Shown here piece after piece: positions 1-7,561 of a stretch of 24,185 nucleotides of DNA. Under the pieces are notes generated by a model. It had not been told where the DNA came from. It did no database searches and saw only the letters and a program-made list of their open reading frames with translations. Numbering within the stretch: position 1 is the first letter of the stretch; each line of letters begins with the position of its first letter. A program made the position numbers and the translations under genes. The stretch lies in NCBI GenBank assembly GCA_041493035.1, contig JBGPYB010000070.1, positions 1-24,185 on the forward strand. The letters run 5' to 3'. This DNA comes from JBGPYB01 sp041493035 (GTDB taxonomy: Bacteria; Acidobacteriota; Vicinamibacteria; Fen-336).

Positions 1-1
1 C

Positions 2-1111
2 GGTCACGCAATCGGAAGCTTCGCTGTGTCCGCCGCGGGGCTCGGCTGGGAAGCGAAGCTGCTCGAAAGCGTCATCGACGGCGATCTGGCTGTGCTTCTG
101 GGTGTGCATGTGCAGACCGGGGTCGAGGCCGAGCACCCCGACTGCCTATTGGCCGTTTTTCCCCAGGGAGCCGGCTTCACGATCGATGAGCAAAGAATGT
201 TCACCATTCCGGACACGGTGTGTGACGAGCTCCGTGGCGCGCGGTGGTCTGGAGTGCCGAACCGGCTGAGCAGCGATCATCATCTGTGGACCGTCATCGA
301 CGAGGTAGCCGCCGCAACGGAGAAGCTCTCGCGCCCTGGCGCGGCGTTCTGGTCTCCGATTGGCTTCGAGAACAGCGCCCTCAAGACCTTTGACTCGCCG
401 CTCGCGCTTCGCCCCATCATCCACCAGCGGCGGAGCGCAGTCGCACTCGATGGCCATACGGGGATCACACGCGACGCCTTCTACCGGATCTTGCTCAAGG
501 TTATGCCGGGCTCGCGACAGGTCCCGTTCACCACGCTGCCGTGGCGCCCTTGCGTCGATCTATTGCTCTTCGTCCACCGCGTGGCGGACCTGCCCCCCGG
601 CCTCTATGCCCTCTTGCGAGACCCCGCGCGCAGGCAAGCGCTCGAAGAGACGATGAATCGAACCTTGGTCTGGACGCGACCAGCCGGATGTCCCGGGTCC
701 TTGCACCTCTTTTTCCTGGAGGGGAGGGATGCGCGCCGCGCCGCCCAGGAGACGAGCTGCGATCAGGAAATCGCCGCCGACGGCGCCTTCGCAGCGGCCA
801 TGCTCACCGAGTACCGCGCGTCCCTCGAGGCGTTCGGGCCATGGTTCTACCGCCGTCTGTATTGGGAGACAGGCGTCATCGGGCAGGTCTTCTACCTCGA
901 GGCCGAGGCAAGCGGCATCCGCAGCACCGGGATCGGCTGCTTCTTCGACGACCTCACACACGGGGTGTTCGGACTCACTGGAGACCGTTTCCAGGTGCTC
1001 TACCACTTCACCATGGGCGGGCCGGTCGACGATCCACGCCTGCAGACTCATCCAGCGTATCAGCACCTCGCCGGCCGCGAGGTCCCGAGTTCCATCCAAG
1101 TAACGCGATAA
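2..1111 (+). CDS. SagB-type dehydrogenase / nitroreductase family protein (5' partial)
   Basis: FMN-dependent nitroreductase-fold oxidoreductase of the SagB/ThcOx type. Family members oxidise azolines to azoles in thiazole/oxazole-modified peptides, but many stand-alone homologues have no known substrate. The frame is open from base 2 with no stop, reading GHAIGSFAVSAAGLGWEAKL before the first possible GTG at 26, which matches the conserved GHA-x-G...GW block. The true start therefore lies outside the window. Further family signatures are RRSAVALDG (FMN-binding arginines), PWRP, the proline-rich LPPGLYALLRDP, a CDQEIAADGAFA block, GPWFYRRLYWETGVIGQVFYLEAEA and STGIGCFFDD close to the C-terminus. 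The length and ending (GGPVDDPRLQTHPAY) suit a full C-terminus. No cyclodehydratase or precursor-peptide gene is visible beside it, so a role in RiPP maturation cannot be claimed. Family call firm; substrate unknown. Confidence 0.85.
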   Translation, partial: GHAIGSFAVSAAGLGWEAKLLESVIDGDLAVLLGVHVQTGVEAEHPDCLLAVFPQGAGFTIDEQRMFTIPDTVCDELRGARWSGVPNRLSSDHHLWTVIDEVAAATEKLSRPGAAFWSPIGFENSALKTFDSPLALRPIIHQRRSAVALDGHTGITRDAFYRILLKVMPGSRQVPFTTLPWRPCVDLLLFVHRVADLPPGLYALLRDPARRQALEETMNRTLVWTRPAGCPGSLHLFFLEGRDARRAAQETSCDQEIAADGAFAAAMLTEYRASLEAFGPWFYRRLYWETGVIGQVFYLEAEASGIRSTGIGCFFDDLTHGVFGLTGDRFQVLYHFTMGGPVDDPRLQTHPAYQHLAGREVPSSIQVTR

Positions 1112-1168
1112 GGGTGTCCCCTGCCTTTTTCCGCAGCTAGGCGCGACCCTCGGACCCTGCGCGAACAC

Positions 1169-1198
1169 CGCTCCAACTTCCATTGGGGCAATACACCG
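1169..1198 (-). repeat. Dispersed intergenic repeat, copy A
   Basis: Read on the minus strand this begins CGGTGTATTGCCCCAATGG and continues with a TGGAG block, matching copies at 4193, 7211 and 10791 apart from a few substitutions. It lies in the gene-poor stretch downstream of the SagB-type gene. It is visibly less GC-rich than its surroundings. No open frame or terminal inverted repeat goes with it. Confidence 0.75.
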
Positions 1199-1345
1199 AA
1201 GTCGAGTTCTACGGGCGCTCGAGACGGTCGGTGCGCGACTCGGGCCATCGGTTCTCTGATCTGAACTAGTGGATGCTGAAAGTGCTGCTTGCCCCGGAAC
1301 TACCGGACGGGCTGCTCTCTGCACCGCGAGGCCAGTATCGGAACG

Positions 1346-1456
1346 TTGGAGGCCTTCGAGTCCTTCGCCCGCCTCGTCACCGCCTTCCGACCCTGGCTCG
1401 GTCAGTTGGTGGTGGTTGGTGGCTGGGCGCATCGCGTCCATCGGTTCCATAGAGAG
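1346..1456 (+). pseudogene. Scrap of a nucleotidyltransferase-like gene (N-terminal part)
   Basis: A 37-codon stretch contains LVTAFRPWLGQLVVVGGWAH followed by a basic HRVHRFHRE segment. This resembles the N-terminal strand-helix of stand-alone nucleotidyltransferase-fold proteins, where a GGWAHRL-type glycine motif precedes the metal-binding acidic residues. The downstream acidic motif is absent, and the frame turns into low-complexity arginine-rich sequence and stops at 1516. A TTG at 1346 is the only nearby start-like codon and has no clear ribosome-binding site. I read it as a remnant rather than a gene; the family assignment is tentative and made from memory of the motif. Confidence 0.3.
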
Positions 1457-1794
1457 CGTCCAGCGAGCGTGCGAGTACGGTCTCGGAGAGGTTCTCGGAT
1501 TGCCGAGTCGCGCTGACAGTTTGGCCGTCGGCCCGCGGAGGAAGCCAAATGGCGGACGAGAGTAAGTAAGGACTCCTCCATCGTTGAGCTTCCGGCGGGC
1601 GGGATCCCAGGCTTTCCGCGAGAGCCGCAGGTAGTCTTCGGTTACGCCGAGGGCGACCCCCGGAACGAGCACCAGGGGGGCAAGCCTGACGCGTCCCCGG
1701 TGCGCAGCGGGGAGAAGGGTCTGCAACGAGCTGGCCACGAGAGAGGTCCCGCATTCCAATGTTCGTGTCGCCGAAAGAGCGATAATTCGAGGAC

Positions 1795-3021
1795 ATGCGC
1801 TGCCCCAAGTGCGGCTTCGAACAGGTGCCTGCCGCGGCGTGCCAGCGCTGCGGGGTCATCTACGGCCGCATCCGCGCTGCACCACCCAGCCGCCACCCGC
1901 CCTCGGCCCCTCTGCCACCTCCGGACCAGCCGACTTGGTCCTGGCTGTGGGGTATCGTCGCGCTCGCGCTCCTGGCCGCGGGGGTCTGGCGCTGGCCGCG
2001 GCCGGCCAACGATACTCCGCGTCCCGATCCGCCGAATGCGGTGGTCGAGCGAACCAAGACCCAAGAGCCTCCGGCGCCGCCGCTCCGAACGTCACCCGAA
2101 CCCGAAGCCAGCGCGGTCGCTCCTGAGGCGACGCCGCGAGAGATGCAGCCCGTGACGGCGCGCTGCCCGCTCGCGGGTGGCACGCAGCCGTCCGGTTGGC
2201 GCCAGGTCCCGTCTTATTGGCTGACCGGCGCCTCCGGCTACGAGGACGCGCTGCGCCAGCGACAGGCCACGGCCGCTCCAATGGTCGTGTACTTCTTCGC
2301 GGACTGGTGCGGATACTGCAAGCAGATCGACCGTGAGCTGTTCTCGTCTGCCGAGGTCGACCGCTACTTCAGCCGGTCGGTCTTCCGCGTGCGCGTAAAC
2401 CCCGAGGCGAGTGAGGCCGACCGCACCCTCGCCGACCGCTTCGGGGTGAAGGGCTATCCGTCCTTCTTCGTGGTCCCCGCCGGGAGCAGCGAGGCGGACA
2501 GATGCTCCCTCTACCGCATCGGGGAGAAGAGCGAGCCGGTCTCATCCGAGGAGCTGGAGCGGGAGATCGAGCGCCGCAACCAGAGTTTCGCCCAGGGGTT
2601 GATCCGACAAGGCGGTGAGCGCCGCCAAGCAGGCGATCTGTCCGGTGCCATGGCCCTGCTCGACCGGGCCGTGGCGGCAGCTCCCATGGAGCGCGAGGGC
2701 TGGATGCAGCGGGCGACCGCCCGCGAGGAGCAAGGGGATCTCGATGGCGCCCTGGCCGACTACGCCGTGGTCGTCGCCCTGCACAATGACGCATCGGTCC
2801 ACGATCGCGTCGTCGAGGCGCTCATCCGGGTCACGCGCTTCGACGAGGCCGTGGCCTGCGCCACCGACTGGATGGTGCGGGAACCCGGGAACATCAAGGC
2901 CATCGTGCAGCGCTCACGGGCCCACCACGAACGCGGCGACGTCGCGCGGTTTAGGGAAGACGCGGCCCGCGCGTGCGCACTAGGAGAAAGCAGCGCCTGT
3001 GCTGCCGTGGGGCCCGGATAG
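1795..3021 (+). CDS. Membrane-anchored zinc-ribbon / thioredoxin-fold / TPR protein
   Basis: A 408-residue three-part protein. Residues 3-19 form a small zinc ribbon (C3, C6, C16, C19 in two CxxC pairs, ending CGVIYG). A proline-rich linker leads to one membrane segment at about 49-66. A second proline-rich linker leads to a thioredoxin-like domain at about 150-255 with the redox motif WCGYC (C172, C175) and the cis-proline segment VKGYPSFFVV. The C-terminal third (about 265-400) is TPR-like (GDLSGAMALLDRAV, GDLDGALADYAVV). By topology the ribbon should be cytoplasmic and the thioredoxin and TPR parts periplasmic. A disulfide reductase or chaperone role fits the motif, but no partner gene is adjacent. 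Only a weak GAGG lies close before the ATG; the ribbon beginning at residue 3 supports this start. Confidence 0.8.
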   Translation: MRCPKCGFEQVPAAACQRCGVIYGRIRAAPPSRHPPSAPLPPPDQPTWSWLWGIVALALLAAGVWRWPRPANDTPRPDPPNAVVERTKTQEPPAPPLRTSPEPEASAVAPEATPREMQPVTARCPLAGGTQPSGWRQVPSYWLTGASGYEDALRQRQATAAPMVVYFFADWCGYCKQIDRELFSSAEVDRYFSRSVFRVRVNPEASEADRTLADRFGVKGYPSFFVVPAGSSEADRCSLYRIGEKSEPVSSEELEREIERRNQSFAQGLIRQGGERRQAGDLSGAMALLDRAVAAAPMEREGWMQRATAREEQGDLDGALADYAVVVALHNDASVHDRVVEALIRVTRFDEAVACATDWMVREPGNIKAIVQRSRAHHERGDVARFREDAARACALGESSACAAVGPG

Positions 3022-3035
3022 CCGGGAGCAGGTGC

Positions 3036-3050
3036 TCGGTCTCGGACCGA
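3036..3050 (+). terminator. Small hairpin after the thioredoxin-like gene
   Basis: A perfect 6-base inverted repeat, TCGGTC / GACCGA, encloses a 3-base loop 15 bases after the stop codon at 3021. There is no T-run after it, so it is at most a weak or Rho-assisted terminator. Confidence 0.3.
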
Positions 3051-3209
3051 ACTCGACGTGTCAAGGGGCCCTTGCCTCGCATGCGGGTGCCAAGGCATTC
3101 CGCGATTCTCTTGGACCCTGGGGACGGGAAGGCCTATCGACTTGCTCTCGGCAGGTTGGCGCCTCGCCGCACCGTCGTATTAGAGTGCGGGGGGAAAGGA
3201 AGAGCGATC

Positions 3210-4121
3210 ATGAAGAATCCAGCTATCCTCGCGGCGGCCATCTGTCTCGGGGCATTGATTACGCCTGTTCCTTCGCAGGCCCAGTTGTTCACGATCCCCA
3301 AGGACCAGATGATCGAGCTGACGGCGCAGAACCCCTTCGAGCGGTTCCCCGACGGCCGCCCCAAGGTGCCCGACGCGCTCATCGAGCGTGCGCGCGGATT
3401 GTCGGCGGAAGAGGTGTGGACAGTCCTGCCGAAGGAGGGCTTCCGTAACCAATACGCCGACGGATTCAAGATCCTCCACCCAGGCACGAAGCTCGTCGGA
3501 CGCGCGTTCACCGTGCAGTTCATGCCGCTGCGGCCGGACCTCGACGGTGTGATCAACGCCAGAGCGAAGGCGGCCGGGCTGCCGCGCCTGTACAACCAGA
3601 CGGCGATCGACATGCTGCAGCCGGGGGACGTGCTGGTCGTGGATCTCTTCGGCCAGCAGGAAGGTGGCACGATCGTCGGCGACAACCTCTTCTACTACAT
3701 CATGAAGACCACGAAGAACGGCGGCCTGGTGGTGGACGGCGCCATCCGGGACCTGGAAGGCATTTCAGGAATGGACATGCCGGCGTATTTTCGGGAGGCG
3801 CATCCCAGCTCCATAAGCAACGTAATGATCAGCGGGATCAACATCCCGGTGCGGATCGGCAAGGCCACGGTCATGCCGGGAGACCTCGTCTTCGGCGACG
3901 CCGAAGGGGTCTACTTCATTCCTCCCGCCCTCGTCCAAAAGGTCGTCGATAACGCCGACGAGGTGCACATTCACGACGAGTGGACGCGGAAGAAGTTCGA
4001 CGAAGGCAAGTACAAATCGAGCGAGATCTACGGCACGCCGAAGGACCCCGAGCTGAAGAAACAATACGACGAATACCTCAAGAAACGGCTCGAAGAGATT
4101 CGAAAGAAGAATCCCCAGTAG
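3210..4121 (+). CDS. Exported RraA-like / HMG-aldolase-fold family protein
   Basis: A 303-residue protein with a Sec signal peptide at about 1-24 (MKNPAILAAAICLGALITP, cleavage likely after SQA). The body is an RraA-fold domain (about 85-250). Its hallmark GGLVVDGAIRDLEGI has R180-D181, the pair that in related 4-hydroxy-4-methyl-2-oxoglutarate aldolases serves the active site and metal binding. A preceding QPGDVLVVD...GGTIVGDNL block and the later PGDLVFGDAEGVYFIP strand also fit. The C-terminus (about 255-303) is a charged, lysine-rich helix. RraA itself is a cytoplasmic RNase E inhibitor, so a signal peptide argues against that role; a periplasmic aldolase or decarboxylase is more likely. 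The open frame extends upstream to 2973, but the ATG at 3210 is chosen for its AAGGAAG ribosome-binding site about 8 bases before it and the signal peptide. Confidence 0.82.
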   Translation: MKNPAILAAAICLGALITPVPSQAQLFTIPKDQMIELTAQNPFERFPDGRPKVPDALIERARGLSAEEVWTVLPKEGFRNQYADGFKILHPGTKLVGRAFTVQFMPLRPDLDGVINARAKAAGLPRLYNQTAIDMLQPGDVLVVDLFGQQEGGTIVGDNLFYYIMKTTKNGGLVVDGAIRDLEGISGMDMPAYFREAHPSSISNVMISGINIPVRIGKATVMPGDLVFGDAEGVYFIPPALVQKVVDNADEVHIHDEWTRKKFDEGKYKSSEIYGTPKDPELKKQYDEYLKKRLEEIRKKNPQ

Positions 4122-4165
4122 TCCTCGGACGATGCAATTCGTCGTTCGTCGTTCCGAATAGGCTG

Positions 4166-4179
4166 CCCAGGGCTCTGGG
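4166..4179. terminator. Hairpin between convergent genes
   Basis: CCCAG and CTGGG pair across a 4-base loop in the 132-base gap between the RraA-like gene and the convergent TPR-PDZ gene. It is short and lacks a long T-run. The position suits a bidirectional terminator. Confidence 0.3.
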
Positions 4180-4192
4180 TTCTCTGGTCACC

Positions 4193-4222
4193 CGTGTATT
4201 GCCACAATGGGAACTGGAGTGC
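4193..4222 (+). repeat. Dispersed intergenic repeat, copy B
   Basis: This copy reads CGTGTATTGCCACAATGGG and continues into CTGGAGTGC, with CCTTCC and GCTCC beyond. It sits between the ends of two convergent genes, so it cannot be acting as a promoter for either of them. Confidence 0.8.
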
Positions 4223-4253
4223 CCTTCCATGCTCCGCACGAGGCGGGGTGGCA

Positions 4254-7211
4254 TCAGGGCCTCAGCTCCAGACCTAGCGCAAAGGTCTTCTGGACCGTCG
4301 CGACCTCGCGGTATTCCGTCCCGTGGCGGACGATGAGGCGGAGATTGGTCCTGTCTGTGATGGATCGAACGATCACGCATTGCCATGCCGTGTCCACGCG
4401 ATGCCCGTTCAGGGCGACGATCTCGTCACCCACGGCAAGGCCCATCTGTCGAGACAGCGCGGTCTCCTGGACCACCCTGGCGCCCGCCGACGGTGGTCGT
4501 CCAACGTCGGCCATCGACACTTGGATGAGGCCCTTCGGGAAGTAGGTAGCCAAGGCTCGCTTGGCTTGTTCCTCATATCGAGCCTCCTTGCGGAGCAGAT
4601 AGGCTCGAATGTAGAACCGTCGCAGCGCCGCGTCGTCGCGATAGCGGTCGCGCACGGCCTCGAACTGCTGACGTGCCTCCTCGTAGCGACCCAGTCGATC
4701 GAGGGTCTCGCCCAGCTTGAGCAGGGCCGGACCCGAATACGTCTCCGCGGCTGACTCCGCGAGTCGAAGCGCTTCGTCGGGCTTACCCTGCTCGAAGTAG
4801 TAGTCGATCAACCACTGCGCGTTCACGGAGGCCGACACGCGATCACGCACCTCGTCGAGGGCCTTCTGGTAGACGGCCGCCGCCTCCTCGGGCCGCTGAG
4901 CGTCGGCGAGGCCCTTGCCGTACGCAAAGCAATACTCGGCATCCATCGAACAGACTCGCTTCAGGATATCGAGGGCTTCGAGGGGCGCGATCTTCTTGAC
5001 GCCTTGCGCGATGCTCGACAGCACCGGCAGGTCATACTCCGCGAGCGATCCGTAGGCCTTCAACCGCTCGGGCACGGCCGGCTTGGGGTTGGAATCGCCA
5101 GAGACCATGTAGTTCACGAGGATCGAGTCGTACGGGTCGATCGCGTGGAGCGCCACATATTCGGCGCCATTGTCGGCGCGAGACGCTTTGGCGACGGCTT
5201 CCATCCGCAGGCGACCGTGAAGGTCGAAGGTAGTGCCGGCGAGGAGCCGCTTACCGAACCACATGTCGGCGCGCGGCAGCCGCCCCGCCGCGGTGTCGTT
5301 CGCGCAGGTCTGTTGCGCCTGGTACCACAGCGTCGCCGGGACGTTCTGGGGCTCATTGGAGATTGCCTCGATGAGGTTGGGGCACGGCGCCTGCTCCTGC
5401 GCCCGTTCGACCCGTCCGCGCGCGGCGTCGTCCACGAGCAGATCGTTGGACGCGACCGTGATCATCTGGCTGAGGAAGGGAAAGGCGTTCCAGCGCGCGA
5501 CGATCGTGCCGACGGTGGCCCAGGAGCGAGCCGCGTCGTGGGGCAGACCAAGCACCTGACCGACGAAACCATTCTCCGCTGCCGCGGCGGACGCCGCATG
5601 CCTTTGAAGGAAGGACGCCCAGGTCCCCCATTCGATGATTCCCGTGTCCGACACGCCGCCTCGCAGGGGCGTCCCCGGAGCGGCGTTCATGTCGTCCACG
5701 ATCTTTGCGCCAGGCAAGCGCTGTCCCAGGAGGCGACCGCGGATCGTGTTGGCCTCTTCTAGCTCTGCCTGGAAGAGGGATGACGCGAACCGGTTGCCGA
5801 TCTCGACGCTGTAAGGTCCGTTCAAAAGGATGCGCCCCCAGTCGGCGACCGGCTCGGGCTTGAACGAATCCAGGAAAGCGATGGCCGCGGACGCGCTTCG
5901 CCGCTGGCTCAGGGCGCGCAGCTGCTCGAAGCGCTCCACGAGCGTGGCGGTCTCGGCGTGGGCCATGGCCCGCCAGTCTCCGGTCGCCCTGAGCGCGATC
6001 GCGCGAGCCCACGCCGAGCCGGCTGCTCCACCCTGCCCTTCGAGGTGGGCGCTGGCGGCCTTTGCGTCGGCCGTTCGGCCAGATAGCACGAGCAGCAGCG
6101 CCTCGGCGACCTGGGCGTCGACGCCAGGCGGGTTGCTGCCACGGAAGGAACGAGCCACGGCGAGCCGCCCGGCGGTCCGGCTCAGGAGGAGCCGCGGATC
6201 GGAGAACCGGCCCGCCGTCTCTCGGAAGGCCAGCGCCGCGAACACGAGGGCCGCGCGCTCTTGGGCCGCGGGGTCAGTGGGCCCCACTTGGAGGTCGTGG
6301 AGGGTCGCGACCGATTCATCGTAGATCACGACGGCGCGCAGATCGGTCAGATGCTGCGCCCCTGGCGACGCGCTGCGCCCAGGGGGGGCGGCCGGGGCGC
6401 GCCTGAGTAGGCCCGCAGCCACAGGGCCATAGGCCGATGGTGCCCAGACATACGGCGTGAGCGTCACCGTGCCCTCGTAGTGGCGAGGCCCATCGATCCT
6501 TACGCCAACGACGGAAACGGTTCCCGGAAGACTCGTCGTCACGACCTCTGAGCCGCCTCCACCAAGGGCAAGATCGATCTCCCGCACCACCGAAGCCACG
6601 ATCCAGCTCTGCTCAGAGGCATGCTTCGAGTGCGTCTCGGGGGTCGGTCCGTGGAGGACGAGCTGCCATTGACGGATCACTTGTCCGTCCGCCGACAAGC
6701 GTTGGACGGTGACAGACGTCGCCCCGCCTGCCTTCACTGGAGCAAATATCTCGACGCGCGTGAGGATCTTGATGGCCTGATCGGCCGGGTTGGCACCCGG
6801 GCAGCCTTTAGCGTCTACCAGGCGCAGCTTCGCCACTCTGCCGGGAATGCTTGCCTCGGCCTCGGCGCTCTCGGCCAAGTCGAAGATCCCGGAAAAGACC
6901 GCGCCGCAAGGGCTCTGTTCGAAAGCGGGGTTGCGAGTGTAGCCCCCATGTCGCGGCTCCTGGGTATTGGCGCCGCCTGGGCCCTCGTATGTCACTCTGT
7001 AGCGCGCCGCCGGGGCAAGGTTCGCGATGACCACCCGGACGGAGCGAGACACGTCCGCGACGGCAACATTCTCCGGGCCGGGGCCGGCGGTCGCAAGATC
7101 GAGAATAGCCTCGACGGGTCCCGCGGCCGAGACCTGCGGGGACGCTTGCGACGAGACGCAAACCGCCAGCTGGAGGTGGAAGATCAACGGCCAGACAATT
7201 CTTCGATGCAT
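4254..7211 (-). CDS. Large exported TPR protein with C-terminal PDZ domain
   Basis: A 985-residue exported protein of unknown role. Signal peptide at about 1-24 (MHRRIVWPLIFHLQLAVC..., cut near SQA). The first 240 residues look like beta-rich extracytoplasmic sequence. The middle (about 280-740) is helical and not assigned by me. TPR-like helical pairs occupy about 745-890 (RPEEAAAVYQKALDEV, GKPDEALRLAESAAETY, GRYEEARQQFEAVRDRY). The last 88 residues are PDZ-like, with GLAVGDEIVALNGHRV as the usual strand-turn-strand, probably for binding a peptide or protein C-terminus. An in-frame GTG at 7223 lies inside repeat copy C, so the ATG at 7211 is preferred: it begins directly with a positively charged signal peptide. 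It is transcribed alone, convergent with the RraA-like gene. No catalytic motif seen. Confidence 0.72.
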   Translation of the reverse strand: MHRRIVWPLIFHLQLAVCVSSQASPQVSAAGPVEAILDLATAGPGPENVAVADVSRSVRVVIANLAPAARYRVTYEGPGGANTQEPRHGGYTRNPAFEQSPCGAVFSGIFDLAESAEAEASIPGRVAKLRLVDAKGCPGANPADQAIKILTRVEIFAPVKAGGATSVTVQRLSADGQVIRQWQLVLHGPTPETHSKHASEQSWIVASVVREIDLALGGGGSEVVTTSLPGTVSVVGVRIDGPRHYEGTVTLTPYVWAPSAYGPVAAGLLRRAPAAPPGRSASPGAQHLTDLRAVVIYDESVATLHDLQVGPTDPAAQERAALVFAALAFRETAGRFSDPRLLLSRTAGRLAVARSFRGSNPPGVDAQVAEALLLVLSGRTADAKAASAHLEGQGGAAGSAWARAIALRATGDWRAMAHAETATLVERFEQLRALSQRRSASAAIAFLDSFKPEPVADWGRILLNGPYSVEIGNRFASSLFQAELEEANTIRGRLLGQRLPGAKIVDDMNAAPGTPLRGGVSDTGIIEWGTWASFLQRHAASAAAAENGFVGQVLGLPHDAARSWATVGTIVARWNAFPFLSQMITVASNDLLVDDAARGRVERAQEQAPCPNLIEAISNEPQNVPATLWYQAQQTCANDTAAGRLPRADMWFGKRLLAGTTFDLHGRLRMEAVAKASRADNGAEYVALHAIDPYDSILVNYMVSGDSNPKPAVPERLKAYGSLAEYDLPVLSSIAQGVKKIAPLEALDILKRVCSMDAEYCFAYGKGLADAQRPEEAAAVYQKALDEVRDRVSASVNAQWLIDYYFEQGKPDEALRLAESAAETYSGPALLKLGETLDRLGRYEEARQQFEAVRDRYRDDAALRRFYIRAYLLRKEARYEEQAKRALATYFPKGLIQVSMADVGRPPSAGARVVQETALSRQMGLAVGDEIVALNGHRVDTAWQCVIVRSITDRTNLRLIVRHGTEYREVATVQKTFALGLELRP

Positions 7212-7240
7212 CTGTATTAGCACAATGGGAATTGGAGCGC
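7211..7240 (+). repeat. Dispersed intergenic repeat, copy C
   Basis: This copy reads TCTGTATTAGCACAATGGG then ATTGGAGCGC, followed by CCTTTCC and GGCTCC as in copy B. GGAGC and GCTCC can pair around a 10-base loop. It abuts the start of the minus-strand TPR-PDZ gene and overlaps its proposed ATG by about three bases, so it lies in that gene's leader. Confidence 0.72.
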
Positions 7241-7561
7241 CTTTCCAGGCTCCCGTTAACCCGTCCCGCGGGCTTGACCGGACCCCAGCCGCGTGACAGC
7301 GTCTGGCGGTGACGCAGCCTCCCGATACCTTATCCTACGTCGACCGCCTGTTCCTCGCAGGGCCCCGGCACCGCCTCACCCGGCCGTAGCTCAACTAGCC
7401 CTCCTGGCTGAGGATCGCGCACGGGTGTGGACGGCGAGACCCATCCGACGGTCCGGATCGAAGGCTGCGAAGCCTGCCATGGCTACGTCAAGTCGATCGG
7501 CCTGACGCTGGACGGCGGAAGTCTCCCGGTGTTGTCCGGCTGGCCCGGAAGGAGAATTCAA
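7224..7561. other. 338-base stretch without an intact gene
   Basis: This gap between two divergent genes holds the rest of repeat copy C at its left edge and an FdhE-like scrap (7427-7530). The segment at about 7385-7425 briefly resembles the D-arm of a tRNA (TAGCTCAA) but has no matching acceptor or T-arm. No promoter could be identified with confidence. Confidence 0.5.
7427..7530 (+). pseudogene. Scrap of an FdhE-like C-terminus
   Basis: A short open stretch contains HPTVRIEGCEACHGYVKS followed by LTLDGG and LPVLS. FdhE, the accessory protein for formate dehydrogenase assembly, has near its C-terminus a zinc-finger half of the form E-x-C-x-x-C-x-GYLK followed by an acidic segment, and this matches. 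The frame has a stop shortly upstream (7409-7411) and nothing recognisable before it. The rest of the normal C-terminus is missing and the sequence passes into the leader of the next gene. It is therefore a remnant. The match rests on one motif. Confidence 0.35.

Larger units (their letters stand above)
1112..1794. other. 683-base stretch without an intact gene
   Basis: Between the SagB-type gene and the thioredoxin-like gene there is no convincing complete coding region. It holds a reverse-oriented copy of the dispersed repeat (1169-1198) and a short scrap resembling a nucleotidyltransferase N-terminus (1346-1456). Longer open frames on the minus strand across 1377-1860 are low-complexity and arginine/proline-rich, and look like GC-driven shadows. 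No tRNA, terminator with a T-run or mobile-element end was recognised. Confidence 0.6.

Noticed and set aside
560..1759. 399-codon open frame on the minus strand
   Set aside because: It is mostly antisense to the well-supported SagB-type gene and has low-complexity composition. Its unoverlapped part matches no family I recognise.
7384..7430. Possible tRNA (CCGTAGCTCAACTAG segment)
   Set aside because: Only the D-arm-like string is present; there is no GG in the loop, no matching acceptor stem and no TTCGA-type T-arm at the right distance.
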